A stretch of DNA of 64,000 nt from Bacteriovoracaceae bacterium (GCA_947377285.1 CANCFT010000003.1:1-64000); one strand, 5' to 3'; shown: positions 26,012 to 34,921, counted from the first letter of the stretch. The notes: generated by a model from the letters alone, not told the origin. Numbers and translations: made by a program.

Positions 26012-27064
26012 TCATTTGGAGCGCTCAGTGTAAATTTCATTGTAGATTTCAGTTATAATAAGTTTAACCGCGGCAACTACTGGAATAGATATTACCATAC
26101 CAGTTATCCCCATATAATGGGAACCGATGATAACACTTACCGCAACAATCATCGGGTGAAGATTGACAATTTTAGAAACCAAAAAGGGAAATACAAAAAA
26201 AGCATCAACTGCATTGGCAACTAAGTAGAGAATTAAAATTGCTCCCATTGTTGGGGAAGTCATACCATATTCAAGCATTACTAAAACAATAGCTGGCAGC
26301 AATCCTAAAAAAGGGCCAACATAGGGAACTATATTAGTGAGCCCTGCAGTAAAGCCTAAGAGAATCGCATATTTTACATCCAAAAGAAGCAAGCCAAAAG
26401 TTATTATTCCACCAACAATTATTGCTTCAACAAATTTAGCAAAAAAGTAATTTCCTAATTGGCGGTTGAAAACGTACATCACGTAATAGCAGCGTTCAAA
26501 TATCATATTAGGCGTAAAGCTCAATAAAGTTTTTTTAAATGAATCAGAATCTCTTATTATAAAAAATGTAAAAAATGGAATGAGAAACAACCATTCAATT
26601 AAATTAGCTAAAATATTAGGAATTTTTAAAAACAAAGATGATGACCAATTCTGCAACTCTTCAAGAAGTTGATAAACGTAAGCATCCCCTATCTCATGCC
26701 CAGTTTTGGTTTTAACAAATAATCTTATTTCTTGGAACTGTTGAATAATATAATGTTCTAATTTTGGAATTATATTTTGCAAATTCTGTGATTCATTTGA
26801 AAGTATCGGGATCATTTTGGCCAATGGCCATCCAATCAAAATTGTCAAAATAATAAATATAAGAGCAATCGATAACGATTTAGAAAGGCGCAATGCCATT
26901 AATGAACTAACAATTGGAGTTAGAGCTAAAGACAAAATATAGGCAAGGGAAAGTGGAATTGAAATTCGTGGCAAGGCCAAGATGAATGAACAGAAAAGAA
27001 TTATTATAGAAATAAAAAAAATTAACTGGATTTTTGTAATATTTTTTCTATCACTTAGAATCAT
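26012..27064 (-). CDS. AI-2E family (PerM-like) membrane permease
   Basis: The 350-residue protein has about eight membrane segments and the family's closing pattern, including LGFTAGLTNIVPYVGPFLGLLPAIVL and ANAVDAFFVFPFLVSKIVNLHPMIVAVSVIIG. A large soluble loop (roughly 70-150) is typical. Members include the autoinducer-2 exporter TqsA and Na+/H+ antiporters, but most have no known substrate. It overlaps the upstream cyclic-nucleotide-binding gene by 4 bases, so they are probably coupled. Confidence 0.87.
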   Translation of the reverse strand: MILSDRKNITKIQLIFFISIIILFCSFILALPRISIPLSLAYILSLALTPIVSSLMALRLSKSLSIALIFIILTILIGWPLAKMIPILSNESQNLQNIIPKLEHYIIQQFQEIRLFVKTKTGHEIGDAYVYQLLEELQNWSSSLFLKIPNILANLIEWLFLIPFFTFFIIRDSDSFKKTLLSFTPNMIFERCYYVMYVFNRQLGNYFFAKFVEAIIVGGIITFGLLLLDVKYAILLGFTAGLTNIVPYVGPFLGLLPAIVLVMLEYGMTSPTMGAILILYLVANAVDAFFVFPFLVSKIVNLHPMIVAVSVIIGSHYMGITGMVISIPVVAAVKLIITEIYNEIYTERSK

Positions 27065-27669
27065 CTAGATTCCAATTGTTTAATTCGTTTTTGCATTTTG
27101 CTAGCTTCTGTTGTTAAAAAATAAAGACGATCTGCAAGAGCAATAGAAATTGATTGTATTAACTTTGCCGCAATGATTGGATTTCTTATAATCAAATTAT
27201 CCAAATCGGGTTTGAAAATTCCAACTAGTTCACATTTGTTCCTTGCAATTGCAGAAGCAGTCCTATGATTTCCCTCTTGCAGCAATGCTAGTTCACCAAA
27301 ATAGCTAAATTCTTCCAACGTTAAAAACTTTTCGTCACTTATTTCATTGATTAGTTCATCGTGGCTTAATTCAACTGTACCAGAAAAAATAAAATAAAAT
27401 CCAATGCCGATTTCTCCGGCCCTAAAAATAATTTCACCCTCGGTAAATTTTCTATTATGCATATATTTTGATAAAATACGCAGTTCATTGTCGGAAAAAT
27501 TTTTAAGTAATTCAACATTGCGAAGGAACTTTGGAATTGAATCTTTTTTATTTTTACCCAGCGGATTGGCAAGCCATAAATATTTCATCATGGAAAAATC
27601 TATTTTCTGAGTGAGATCACCTTGACTTGAAAGACCGTTTTTTATGTCTTTTTCATATGAAGAAACCAT
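27061..27669 (-). CDS. Cyclic-nucleotide-binding-domain protein
   Basis: A single cNMP-binding (Crp-type) domain covers about residues 45-170: RNVELLKNFSDNELRILSKYMHNRKFTEGEIIFRAGEIGIGFYFIFSGTVEL, then FGELALLQEGNHRTASAIARNKCELVGI. FGELALL and the following Arg-Thr-Ala form a canonical phosphate-binding cassette, so nucleotide binding is likely intact. There is no DNA-binding domain; a short C-terminal helix follows. It may regulate the permease with which it overlaps. An effector output is not visible. Confidence 0.85.
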   Translation of the reverse strand: MVSSYEKDIKNGLSSQGDLTQKIDFSMMKYLWLANPLGKNKKDSIPKFLRNVELLKNFSDNELRILSKYMHNRKFTEGEIIFRAGEIGIGFYFIFSGTVELSHDELINEISDEKFLTLEEFSYFGELALLQEGNHRTASAIARNKCELVGIFKPDLDNLIIRNPIIAAKLIQSISIALADRLYFLTTEASKMQKRIKQLESR

Positions 27670-27683
27670 TCTCTATATCCTTT

Positions 27684-28397
27684 CTAGTAAAGTCCCAATT
27701 GGTCTTTGTTAACCCATCCGGCCAGTGAAATTGGAAATTTTATTGAAAACCATCCATCTTTAAATTCTCCAAGAATAATTTTTGATCCTGCTCTTACTTT
27801 TCCTTTTTCGGTAAAGATTTTCGAAGGCCCTTCGTAAATTGGTACATCTTTAAAGGCAACTGCATAATTGATATTTTCAAGATAAAAATGGCTATAGCAA
27901 ATCGGTGAAAAGATAAAAATTAACAAGATAAAAATTGTTATTTTTTTTGTAACTTTTTTTGTTTTTATTAATAAAAGAGTTATGAGTAAAAAAATCAATG
28001 AGGCTGATAAATATGCCGCAGAAGGGATAGATAAGCTCGTATTTATAAATTGATCTGGAATGCTTGTAGAGGTCGAAATATCATCAACTTCAATTACTGA
28101 TTTAACATAACCAAGATTGTTAAGCGATGCTGAATTTATGTATCCATCTTTAATGGCTTTTTCAAAATGAAAACGTGCAGCAGGATAATCACTCAATTTC
28201 GCGTAGACTGTTCCAAGATTGTAATGGAAAATACCCGAGCTAAACTGTTGCTTATTTTGAAGCAAATTTTGAGCTGCGCCCTTGAAGTCCTTTTTCAAAT
28301 AAAGTTCTTCAAAAGTCATAATTTTTGGATCATTACTAACTTTTCGTTGGATTAGCTGAGGTGACTTTGTAGCTGCTATTGTGTTAATATTTTTCAT
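27684..28397 (-). CDS. TPR - membrane - SH3-like domain protein
   Basis: Three parts are visible in 237 residues. Residues 30-100 form TPR-like repeats (FHYNLGTVYAKLSDYPAARFHFEKAIKDG). Two membrane helices follow (about 125-145 and 155-175). The C-terminal 60 residues make a bacterial SH3 domain (AVAFKDVPIYEGPSKIFTEKGKVRAGSKIILGEFKDGWFSIKF). The layout resembles BatE of Bacteroidetes and spirochaete Bat operons, though no MoxR or BatA/B genes are near. The SH3 part is predicted to lie outside the cytoplasm and may bind wall. It leads the minus-strand run that includes bamD. Confidence 0.75.
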   Translation of the reverse strand: MKNINTIAATKSPQLIQRKVSNDPKIMTFEELYLKKDFKGAAQNLLQNKQQFSSGIFHYNLGTVYAKLSDYPAARFHFEKAIKDGYINSASLNNLGYVKSVIEVDDISTSTSIPDQFINTSLSIPSAAYLSASLIFLLITLLLIKTKKVTKKITIFILLIFIFSPICYSHFYLENINYAVAFKDVPIYEGPSKIFTEKGKVRAGSKIILGEFKDGWFSIKFPISLAGWVNKDQLGLY

Positions 28398-28481
28398 AAT
28401 TAATTATCGCCATTCATAAATAGTTTGCAAGCGAGAAAATGGTTCTTAATTACTATTACAAATAGATTCATAGGAAATATT

Positions 28482-29846
28482 ATGGCAATCGGAGTTCAGT
28501 CTGCAGAGATACAAGAGCACTTTAATAAGTTGTTTACCTCAATACTTTTAGAACAACAAAAATATGATCATATCAAACCTGCTGATGAAGATAAAAAAGA
28601 ATTATTAGCTTCCAAGCTAAAAGAATACGAACAACTTAAAGGGCGAGGGTTTTTCTATCAATTTATGGCTTCCGGGAAAGGACATGGACCATTTGTTGAA
28701 ATGATTGATGGATCAATTAAATATGATTTAATTAATGGTATTGGAGTAAATTTATTAGGCCACTCTCATCCAATCTACATAAAAGCAAATTTGGAAGCCG
28801 CAACCTCTGACACTATGATGACTGGTAACCTTCTCTCATATCAAGAGCCTTATGAGTTAAGCAAAGTCTTAATTGAAGCTGTTAAGAAATCACCTTTAAG
28901 ACATTTTTGGTTTTCCTGCTCTGGATCTTTTGCTAATGACACTGCACTAAAAATACTTTGGCAAAAGAAAGCTCCCAATTATCGCTTAATTGCTTTTCAA
29001 AAATCTTTTGCTGGTCGATCAATTGCTATGCAAGATGTAACCTACAACCCGGCCTATAGAGAAGGGATGCCCAACTCTATTCCAGTTGATCACGTTCCTC
29101 ATTACAATTATCAAGATCCAAATAATGCTTTAAAAAATACACTTCAAGCTCTCGATAACTTAATTAAAAATAATGGTAATATCTATTGTGCAATAACGAT
29201 TGAATTAATCCAAGGTGAAGCAGGTTTTATATTTGGAACAAAAGAATATTATACTGGTATTTTTAAATGGGCAAAGGCCCACGGACTCTACGTTTGGATT
29301 GATGAAGTTCAATCATTTGCAAGAACACATCAACTTTTTGCATACCAAATGTTTGGTTTAGATAAATATGTCGATATTGTGACAGTAGGTAAAGTACTTC
29401 AAGCTTGTGGAACTTTCTATTCTGAAGAATTAAATCCAAAACCGGGATTAATTGCCGGAACTTTTAACGGATCTGTCGCATCCATGAATGCTGGAAAAGC
29501 AATTGTTCGATATTTACTGGAAGGAAATTTTTATGGTGAAAATGGTCGAATTAAAGAATTAGAAAATAAATTCAAAGATCATTTTCATCGCCTATCAACA
29601 AGTTCATGTAAAGGAAAAATACCATATTACGGCGGTGTTGGAACAATGTTATCTTTCGAAGTGGGAGATGCTTCTTTAGAATTAACGAATAAATTTATGA
29701 AGAAATTATTTGAGAATGGAATCATTACGTTCTCTGCAGGAAAAGAGCCTACAAGAATAAGGTTTTTACTTCCCTTGGCATTATTAGACGAACATATTCA
29801 AGAAATTTTTTCTATTTTAGAGAAAACAATTCTAGAAGTAATATAG
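28482..29846 (+). CDS. Class III PLP aminotransferase, probable succinylornithine transaminase role
   Basis: The track start (28425) is less likely than ATG 28482, which follows ATAGGAAATATT; the product is then 454 residues. Class III hallmarks are present: the DEVQSFART cofactor aspartate, the likely PLP lysine in TVGKVLQ, and the phosphate-site segment GTFNGSVASMNAG. AstA and AstD genes follow directly, the order astC-astA-astD of arginine-succinyl operons, so I infer it acts as AstC (N2-succinylornithine + 2-oxoglutarate). It is longer and more divergent than usual AstC (about 406), lacking the normal GxGG after the lysine, so a different omega-amino substrate such as lysine is possible. 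Confidence 0.75.
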   Translation: MAIGVQSAEIQEHFNKLFTSILLEQQKYDHIKPADEDKKELLASKLKEYEQLKGRGFFYQFMASGKGHGPFVEMIDGSIKYDLINGIGVNLLGHSHPIYIKANLEAATSDTMMTGNLLSYQEPYELSKVLIEAVKKSPLRHFWFSCSGSFANDTALKILWQKKAPNYRLIAFQKSFAGRSIAMQDVTYNPAYREGMPNSIPVDHVPHYNYQDPNNALKNTLQALDNLIKNNGNIYCAITIELIQGEAGFIFGTKEYYTGIFKWAKAHGLYVWIDEVQSFARTHQLFAYQMFGLDKYVDIVTVGKVLQACGTFYSEELNPKPGLIAGTFNGSVASMNAGKAIVRYLLEGNFYGENGRIKELENKFKDHFHRLSTSSCKGKIPYYGGVGTMLSFEVGDASLELTNKFMKKLFENGIITFSAGKEPTRIRFLLPLALLDEHIQEIFSILEKTILEVI

Positions 29847-29853
29847 GAATTAT

Positions 29854-30885
29854 ATGTATACCCTAAGATCAGCTAATTTAGCCGACCTTGATGATCTCTA
29901 CGATCTTAGCCAGTTAATGTTATTTATTAACTTGCCTCCAGACAGAAGTATTATTGCGACAAAAATAGAGAGTTCTATAAAAGCTTTTACAAATCCTTCC
30001 AAAAACTTATGGGAGAATTATTATTTATTTGTTTTAGAAGATGTTAAAGCTAAAAGAATCATAGGTGCTTCTATGATTCATGCGCAACATGGAACAGAAG
30101 ACGAACCTCATTATTTTTTCTCTGTTTCTCAAGAAAATAAATTTTCCAAAACGCTAAATACTGGATTTATCCACGGGACTCTTAAGTTAGGACTAGATAC
30201 AAATGGTCCGACTGAAATAGGTGGGTTAATCCTGGATCCGGCCTATAGAAAAAGTGAGCTAAAACTTGGAAAACAGCTTTCATATGTCCGCTTTTTATAT
30301 CTCGGCATGAATAAAAAACGATTTAAAGAAAATATTCATTCGGAATTAATGCCTCCATTTGATAGCGAAGGGCATGCTCCTCTTTGGGAAGCTATAGGAC
30401 GACGTTTTTTGAATATGGAATATCATGATGCCGACATCCTTTCTCGAAGCAACAAAGAATTCATCCTTAATCTATTCCCAGCAGATACTATTTACTTAAC
30501 ACTTTTGCCGATTGAAGCTCGAAATGCTGTTGGCAAAGTCGGTCTTGAGACTGCACCAGTCAAAAAAATGCTAGAGTTAATTGGATTTAAATATACCAAT
30601 GAAGTTGACCCCTTTGATGGCGGCCCTCATTACAGAGCTAATATAAAAGACATTAAACCAATAAAGGAAATGTTTGAATGCGAAGTACTAATTCGAGACT
30701 CCATTGTAAAAAGTGATAAGACAAGTATTTTAGCGAGTCTTCCAACAGATGATGGAGGATTTAGAGCTGCCTTTATTTCAGGAAATCTTAATAAGGGAGC
30801 ACATTCACGATTTATCATTGATCCGTCCGAAGCTAAAATTTTAGGGCTGAAAGAAGATTTCAAAACCTTTGCTACCTACTTATAA
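29854..30885 (+). CDS. astA: Arginine N-succinyltransferase
   Basis: AstA moves succinyl from succinyl-CoA to the alpha-amine of arginine (or ornithine), the first step of the AST pathway. It is a GNAT-fold protein; YTLRSANLADLDDLYDLSQLM aligns with the family start, and TEIGGLILDPAYRKSELKLGKQLSYVRFLYLG, EVLIRDSI and DPFDGGPHYRA are recognisable family blocks. The 343-residue length is standard. It lies 7 bases after the aminotransferase. Ornithine as the true substrate cannot be ruled out. Confidence 0.9.
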   Translation: MYTLRSANLADLDDLYDLSQLMLFINLPPDRSIIATKIESSIKAFTNPSKNLWENYYLFVLEDVKAKRIIGASMIHAQHGTEDEPHYFFSVSQENKFSKTLNTGFIHGTLKLGLDTNGPTEIGGLILDPAYRKSELKLGKQLSYVRFLYLGMNKKRFKENIHSELMPPFDSEGHAPLWEAIGRRFLNMEYHDADILSRSNKEFILNLFPADTIYLTLLPIEARNAVGKVGLETAPVKKMLELIGFKYTNEVDPFDGGPHYRANIKDIKPIKEMFECEVLIRDSIVKSDKTSILASLPTDDGGFRAAFISGNLNKGAHSRFIIDPSEAKILGLKEDFKTFATYL

Positions 30886-30901
30886 TTTAAAAGGGATTTT
30901 T

Positions 30902-32422
30902 ATGAAATATAATATTTTAGGGAATTATTTTTTAGGAAGTTTTCATCTTCCTCCAACAATTGGGCCACACGCTGTTGAAAATATAATCAATAGATTTTGT
31001 CCGGCCGACCTCTCAATGTCACTTTGGGAGACTCCAGTTGACTATAGAGATGTTGAAAAAGTCATAGATTCTGCAAGCGCTGGCTTTAAGACATGGAAAA
31101 AAATTACACAAGAAGAAAGGAATATTTATTTAAAGAAATATCAAGAAGAAGTTTCAAAACGGAAAGATGAAATTGCGATTGCTATTTCATATGAGACAGG
31201 CAAACCACTCTGGGAAGCAAAAACTGAAGTTGCTTCTGTAATTGCTAAAATCAATGTGACTATAGAAGATTCACTTCCCAGAATTAGTAACAAAAACTTT
31301 GAAAATATAATGCCAAAAACAAATGGGCATATTTATTTTAAACCAATTGGACCTTCATTGATTATTGGACCTTTTAACTTCCCTTGCCATTTAGCTAATG
31401 GACAAATTCTAAGTGCTCTAGCTGCGGGAAATTCCATTATTTTTAAGCCATCTGAGAAGACTTGTTATTCTGCTCAACTCTTAATTGAATGCTTTCATTC
31501 AGCCAATTTTCCCAAAGGTGTAATTAATCTTTTACAAGGAGATGGGGAAATTGCACGAAGATTGTTGAAAGAGAAATCCATCAAAGGTGTTTTTTTTACT
31601 GGATCAAAAGAAATTGGTAAAAAAATATTAGAAATTACTCATCATGATTTATCAAAACTTGTTTCTCTTGAACTCGGAGGAAAAAACACCACAATCCTTC
31701 ACCATGATGCGAATCTAGATCACGCATTACAGGAATTAATTAAAGCTTGCTTTTTAACTTCAGGTCAACGATGTACTTCAACTTCAATAGTGGCTATACA
31801 TAGAAGCATTCATCAAAGTTTTATTGAAAAATTCCATGAGATTTCTAAAAAAATAATTATTGATCACCCGATTGAGTTTGCAAGAGAACCATTCATGGGC
31901 CCACTTATAGACCAGGCGTCACTAGATACTTACCTACTTTTCATGGGAATGGCTAAACGCGAAGGGTTTCAAGAAATCATGAGGGGAAAACAATTAGAAA
32001 AAAACAAAAAGGGTTATTACGTCTCGCCATCAATTCACTTGGGTGAGCGCTGGAATAATGACAGTATTTTTCTACATAGTGAAATCTTCGGCCCAAATGT
32101 AACCTTTATTCCTTATGACACTATAGAAGAAGCAATTAGTATTGCTAACGCATCTGAGTATGGATTAGCGGCTTCAATTTTTTCAAAAGATATAAATAAT
32201 TACAAATTATGCGTTGAAGAAATTGATTCAGGCCTTGTCAACTTCAACAGGTCTACTGTCGGAGCATCGGCGAAACTACCTTTCGGTGGAGTTAAAAATT
32301 CTGGAAATTACCATCCTGCGGCTTTAACGACAATTGATTCATGTGTTTATCAAATGTCGAGCTTAGAAGTTTTATCAGATGAAGCTGATGATATTTCTAC
32401 AATAATTGGTCTTGATCTTTAG
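30902..32422 (+). CDS. astD: Succinylglutamate-semialdehyde dehydrogenase
   Basis: AstD oxidises N-succinylglutamate semialdehyde to succinylglutamate with NAD. The ATG at 30902 behind AAGGGATT is preferred over the track start inside astA; product 506 residues. Aldehyde dehydrogenase hallmarks are GPFNFPCHLANG, FTGSKEIGKKI, LELGGKN (catalytic Glu) and SGQRCTS (catalytic Cys). AST-specific context decides the substrate. astB (dihydrolase) and astE (desuccinylase) are not downstream; the next gene is convergent. Confidence 0.9.
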   Translation: MKYNILGNYFLGSFHLPPTIGPHAVENIINRFCPADLSMSLWETPVDYRDVEKVIDSASAGFKTWKKITQEERNIYLKKYQEEVSKRKDEIAIAISYETGKPLWEAKTEVASVIAKINVTIEDSLPRISNKNFENIMPKTNGHIYFKPIGPSLIIGPFNFPCHLANGQILSALAAGNSIIFKPSEKTCYSAQLLIECFHSANFPKGVINLLQGDGEIARRLLKEKSIKGVFFTGSKEIGKKILEITHHDLSKLVSLELGGKNTTILHHDANLDHALQELIKACFLTSGQRCTSTSIVAIHRSIHQSFIEKFHEISKKIIIDHPIEFAREPFMGPLIDQASLDTYLLFMGMAKREGFQEIMRGKQLEKNKKGYYVSPSIHLGERWNNDSIFLHSEIFGPNVTFIPYDTIEEAISIANASEYGLAASIFSKDINNYKLCVEEIDSGLVNFNRSTVGASAKLPFGGVKNSGNYHPAALTTIDSCVYQMSSLEVLSDEADDISTIIGLDL

Positions 32423-32625
32423 TTTGAAAAACAATTTTTTAAATTATAATGTGGATTAAATATTGCTGCAGAATTTTTACATTCTTCAAAGATTTCAATT
32501 TCAACTGACGCTGGAACTCTCGACATTATATTATTTAATCTGATCTCATCATTATAATTTTCAACTAACCTAGAATAGGTCACTGCCATTAAAACAAGAA
32601 AAGGAATATATAGCCAATTCTTCAT
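32419..32625 (-). CDS. Small membrane-anchored protein, unknown function
   Basis: The 68-residue protein has an N-terminal hydrophobic stretch (LYIPFLVLMAVTYS) that could be an anchor or uncleaved signal, then a soluble region with two cysteines (EECKNSAAIF and LKNCFSN). I do not recognise it. Its ATG overlaps the stop of the upstream gene (TGATG), so translation is probably coupled, and its stop overlaps the convergent astD stop by 4 bases. Confidence 0.55.
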   Translation of the reverse strand: MKNWLYIPFLVLMAVTYSRLVENYNDEIRLNNIMSRVPASVEIEIFEECKNSAAIFNPHYNLKNCFSN

Positions 32626-33161
32626 CAGTAGTGCTTCTTATTAATAAGGACTCCAGCCTCTCTAGCTTGAGACAAGTTTGTATTGCTTCCTTTTATTTGT
32701 TCAACATCAACATTTGAATTTTTTTGATAAAGATCGATAATTTCTTTTTGTTTTAATGATTGCTGAGATTTTTTTAAACGAGCTTTTTCGATTAATATGA
32801 ATGATGACATATTTTCATTGTTTTTATGCTCAGCTATTGTTTCCAAGTTTTCTACTTTTTCTATTAAGTTAGTTTTTGGAAAGTTTTCTACTCCATCTTC
32901 TTCATGAGAGATTAAATCTTCACTATTTTTTTTTCTAAATGGCAGAATCTTTGCCTGGCTTGCAACATTGTGAGCATCATGAATTACATCAACTGAATCT
33001 GGACTTGAAAAATCTCTATAAACCTTATGGTCTATTCTCTCATTTACCAAATCTGTTAGGGACAAAAATTTTCCACCATTATGGCGAGTGGCCATTTCTC
33101 CTATTTCTTCAGGAGTTATTATCCGCAACAGATTCATTATGAGTAAATTTTGGATGGCCAT
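32625..33161 (-). CDS. Hypothetical 178-residue charged protein
   Basis: No family recognised. The first 60 residues contain LLRIITPEEIGEMATRHNGGKFLSLTDLVNERI, which could fold; the remainder is highly charged, with a helical stretch LIEKARLKKSQQSLKQKEIIDLYQ. No signal peptide or cysteines are seen. A later Met (MNLLRII) is an alternative start. It is coupled to the 68-residue gene downstream and lies between astD and tRNA-Asn. Confidence 0.6.
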   Translation of the reverse strand: MAIQNLLIMNLLRIITPEEIGEMATRHNGGKFLSLTDLVNERIDHKVYRDFSSPDSVDVIHDAHNVASQAKILPFRKKNSEDLISHEEDGVENFPKTNLIEKVENLETIAEHKNNENMSSFILIEKARLKKSQQSLKQKEIIDLYQKNSNVDVEQIKGSNTNLSQAREAGVLINKKHY

Positions 33162-33293
33162 AATATTAACTTATCGGACAAATCTGCATTAAACTTGAGT
33201 GAAATTATCAGTCTTTTTCAGACTAAAAACAGACTTGAATTCACGGTATTTCAAATAGTTGCTTTACTCGTTTTAGAAACCTAAAAAAACAAC

Positions 33294-33322
33294 TGGACTT
33301 TTAGTCTAATAATTTTTATAAC
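33294..33322 (+). promoter_or_regulatory. Probable promoter of tRNA-Asn
   Basis: TGGACT and TATAAC are 17 bases apart, placing transcription start about 20 bases ahead of the tRNA. Spacing and position fit a tRNA promoter; the elements are not perfect. Confidence 0.5.
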
Positions 33323-33348
33323 TTAAAGACTTATTTCTATCGATATAC

Positions 33349-33423
33349 TGGGAAGTGGCGCAGTGGTAGCGCAGTAGACTGTTAATCTATTGGTCGTGGG
33401 TTCGATCCCCTCCTTCCCAGCCA
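33349..33423 (+). tRNA. tRNA-Asn(GTT)
   Basis: A complete cloverleaf: acceptor TGGGAAG paired with CTTCCCA, anticodon loop CTGTTAA (anticodon GTT), T-loop GGTTCGATCCC, discriminator G and encoded CCA. The genes on its two sides show no integrase or repeated 3' end of the tRNA, so there is no sign that it has been used as an insertion site. Confidence 0.97.
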
Positions 33424-33484
33424 TTTTATAATTCAAAAATAAAATCTAACAAAATTATTTATCTAGGTATCAAAAGGCGCTTCA

Positions 33485-34921
33485 ATGAAAGAATTATTAT
33501 TTTCAAAAGATTTCCACTTTAAACTTAAAAGAGATGTGGAAAAAAGTTTTTGTGATTTCATTGAAGATCTACGAGATGACTTCAAGAGAGGATTTACAAC
33601 AGATGTAGTTGACCCTGATTTCCTGGATCAACTATCTGACATAATTCAAGATGAATGCTTCAATCGTTACTCACCGTTAAAATTTTATTGGCTTAATCTA
33701 GTAGATAATATTGTCTATATTATTCAGCTGCATGAAGAATTACTCCTAGAAGAAGATATCGACACTGAAGAGTTAACTGAAATTGAAAATGAATTATTTA
33801 ATTTTTGGAATGATTCGGAACTTGTGGAAAGTTTTCTCAATTTTCTAAATGACGGCTCTCCTGTAATTGAAGCCTCTAGTAACTTGTTAGCGCTTTTAGA
33901 AAACCAAATTATTGCTTTTTATGTTATTCATTTAAGTCTTTATCAACAGCAATTCGATGATGCTTTAATGTATCTAACAATTCCCGAACTAGGTGATTTC
34001 GAAAACAAATTAATGCTAGGTGATGATCATCGCTGTGTTAAAATGAAAAAAATATCAGATACATTTCCCTCTTTACCCTTGAGATTTATTTCTCCAGAGA
34101 AAAAAACACTTTCATTGGAAATTGACGGAAAAGAAGCTAGCTTTACAATCGAGAATAACTCAACTCCACTTATCTTTGAAGACTTAAGGCTCTATGTTTT
34201 GGCAAGTAGTGATGCTTGTGAAAAAAGAATTGAAGAATTTAAAAAGAACATTTTAAATTCACTTAATACTATTAAAAAAGTTGCTCCTCATTTATATGTT
34301 ACCTTTAAAAGCTTTACACACACGATTGTCCCAGTAGATGAAAAAGGAATTGTAAGCTATTCAATGCAATCACTTCCTGGATATTCTTCTATAAATATGT
34401 TTGACCGTGATCAAATTGATTTAATGGATGATTTATTACATGAAAATGGACATCATTACCTTAATACCTTTCTAAATCATCAAGACCTAATTAATGAAGA
34501 TGATGAAAAGATTTATTTTTCTCCATGGAGAAAAGCACTTCGTCCGGTTCGTGGAATTTACCATGCAACATTTACGTTCTTTTGGGGGCTCGAACTTTTT
34601 TATTATTTAAATCTTGCAATTGAAAAAAAGCTTCTTTCTTTTGCTAAAGAAGAAAAGATAAAAATCAAAAAAAGATTTTTAGAAGAATTTTATATGTTAG
34701 ATTATTGCAGAGTTGACCTAAATCATGCCTTCAAGAACAAGCGAATAAATAAAGAAGGGCAACAATTAATAAGCATGATATATGATAAAATTAGTGTCTA
34801 TAAAAAAGAAATACATTTTATTTCTGAGAGTCTCAAAGCACTAGATACTAAGACATATGACGAAGTAAACGCACTTAAAAATGAGTTAAGTCAAACGAGA
34901 GCTCATTACAAGTTGGTTTAA
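33485..34921 (+). CDS. HExxH protein resembling alpha-KG-HExxH peptide beta-hydroxylases
   Basis: The 478-residue soluble protein has no signal peptide. The first 300 residues are acidic and helical with no domain I can name. Then comes SMQSLPGYSSINMF, LLHENGHHYLNTF (HExxH at 319-323) and, about 35 residues on, YFSPWRKALRPVRGIYHATFTFFWGLELF (His360). This spacing and the PWR..RPxxGxxH block are what I know from the 'HEXXH motif' proteins found beside ribosomally made peptides, where members act as iron/2-oxoglutarate peptide beta-hydroxylases. It is not a typical protease context. No precursor peptide is evident next to it. Function is inferred; a zinc peptidase remains the alternative. It overlaps the next gene tail-to-tail by 36 bases. 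Confidence 0.68.
   Translation: MKELLFSKDFHFKLKRDVEKSFCDFIEDLRDDFKRGFTTDVVDPDFLDQLSDIIQDECFNRYSPLKFYWLNLVDNIVYIIQLHEELLLEEDIDTEELTEIENELFNFWNDSELVESFLNFLNDGSPVIEASSNLLALLENQIIAFYVIHLSLYQQQFDDALMYLTIPELGDFENKLMLGDDHRCVKMKKISDTFPSLPLRFISPEKKTLSLEIDGKEASFTIENNSTPLIFEDLRLYVLASSDACEKRIEEFKKNILNSLNTIKKVAPHLYVTFKSFTHTIVPVDEKGIVSYSMQSLPGYSSINMFDRDQIDLMDDLLHENGHHYLNTFLNHQDLINEDDEKIYFSPWRKALRPVRGIYHATFTFFWGLELFYYLNLAIEKKLLSFAKEEKIKIKKRFLEEFYMLDYCRVDLNHAFKNKRINKEGQQLISMIYDKISVYKKEIHFISESLKALDTKTYDEVNALKNELSQTRAHYKLV

Noticed and set aside
33162-33484. tRNA-Asn as the boundary of an integrated element carrying the HExxH gene
   Set aside because: No integrase, no direct repeat of the tRNA 3' end and no change in base composition were seen on either side.
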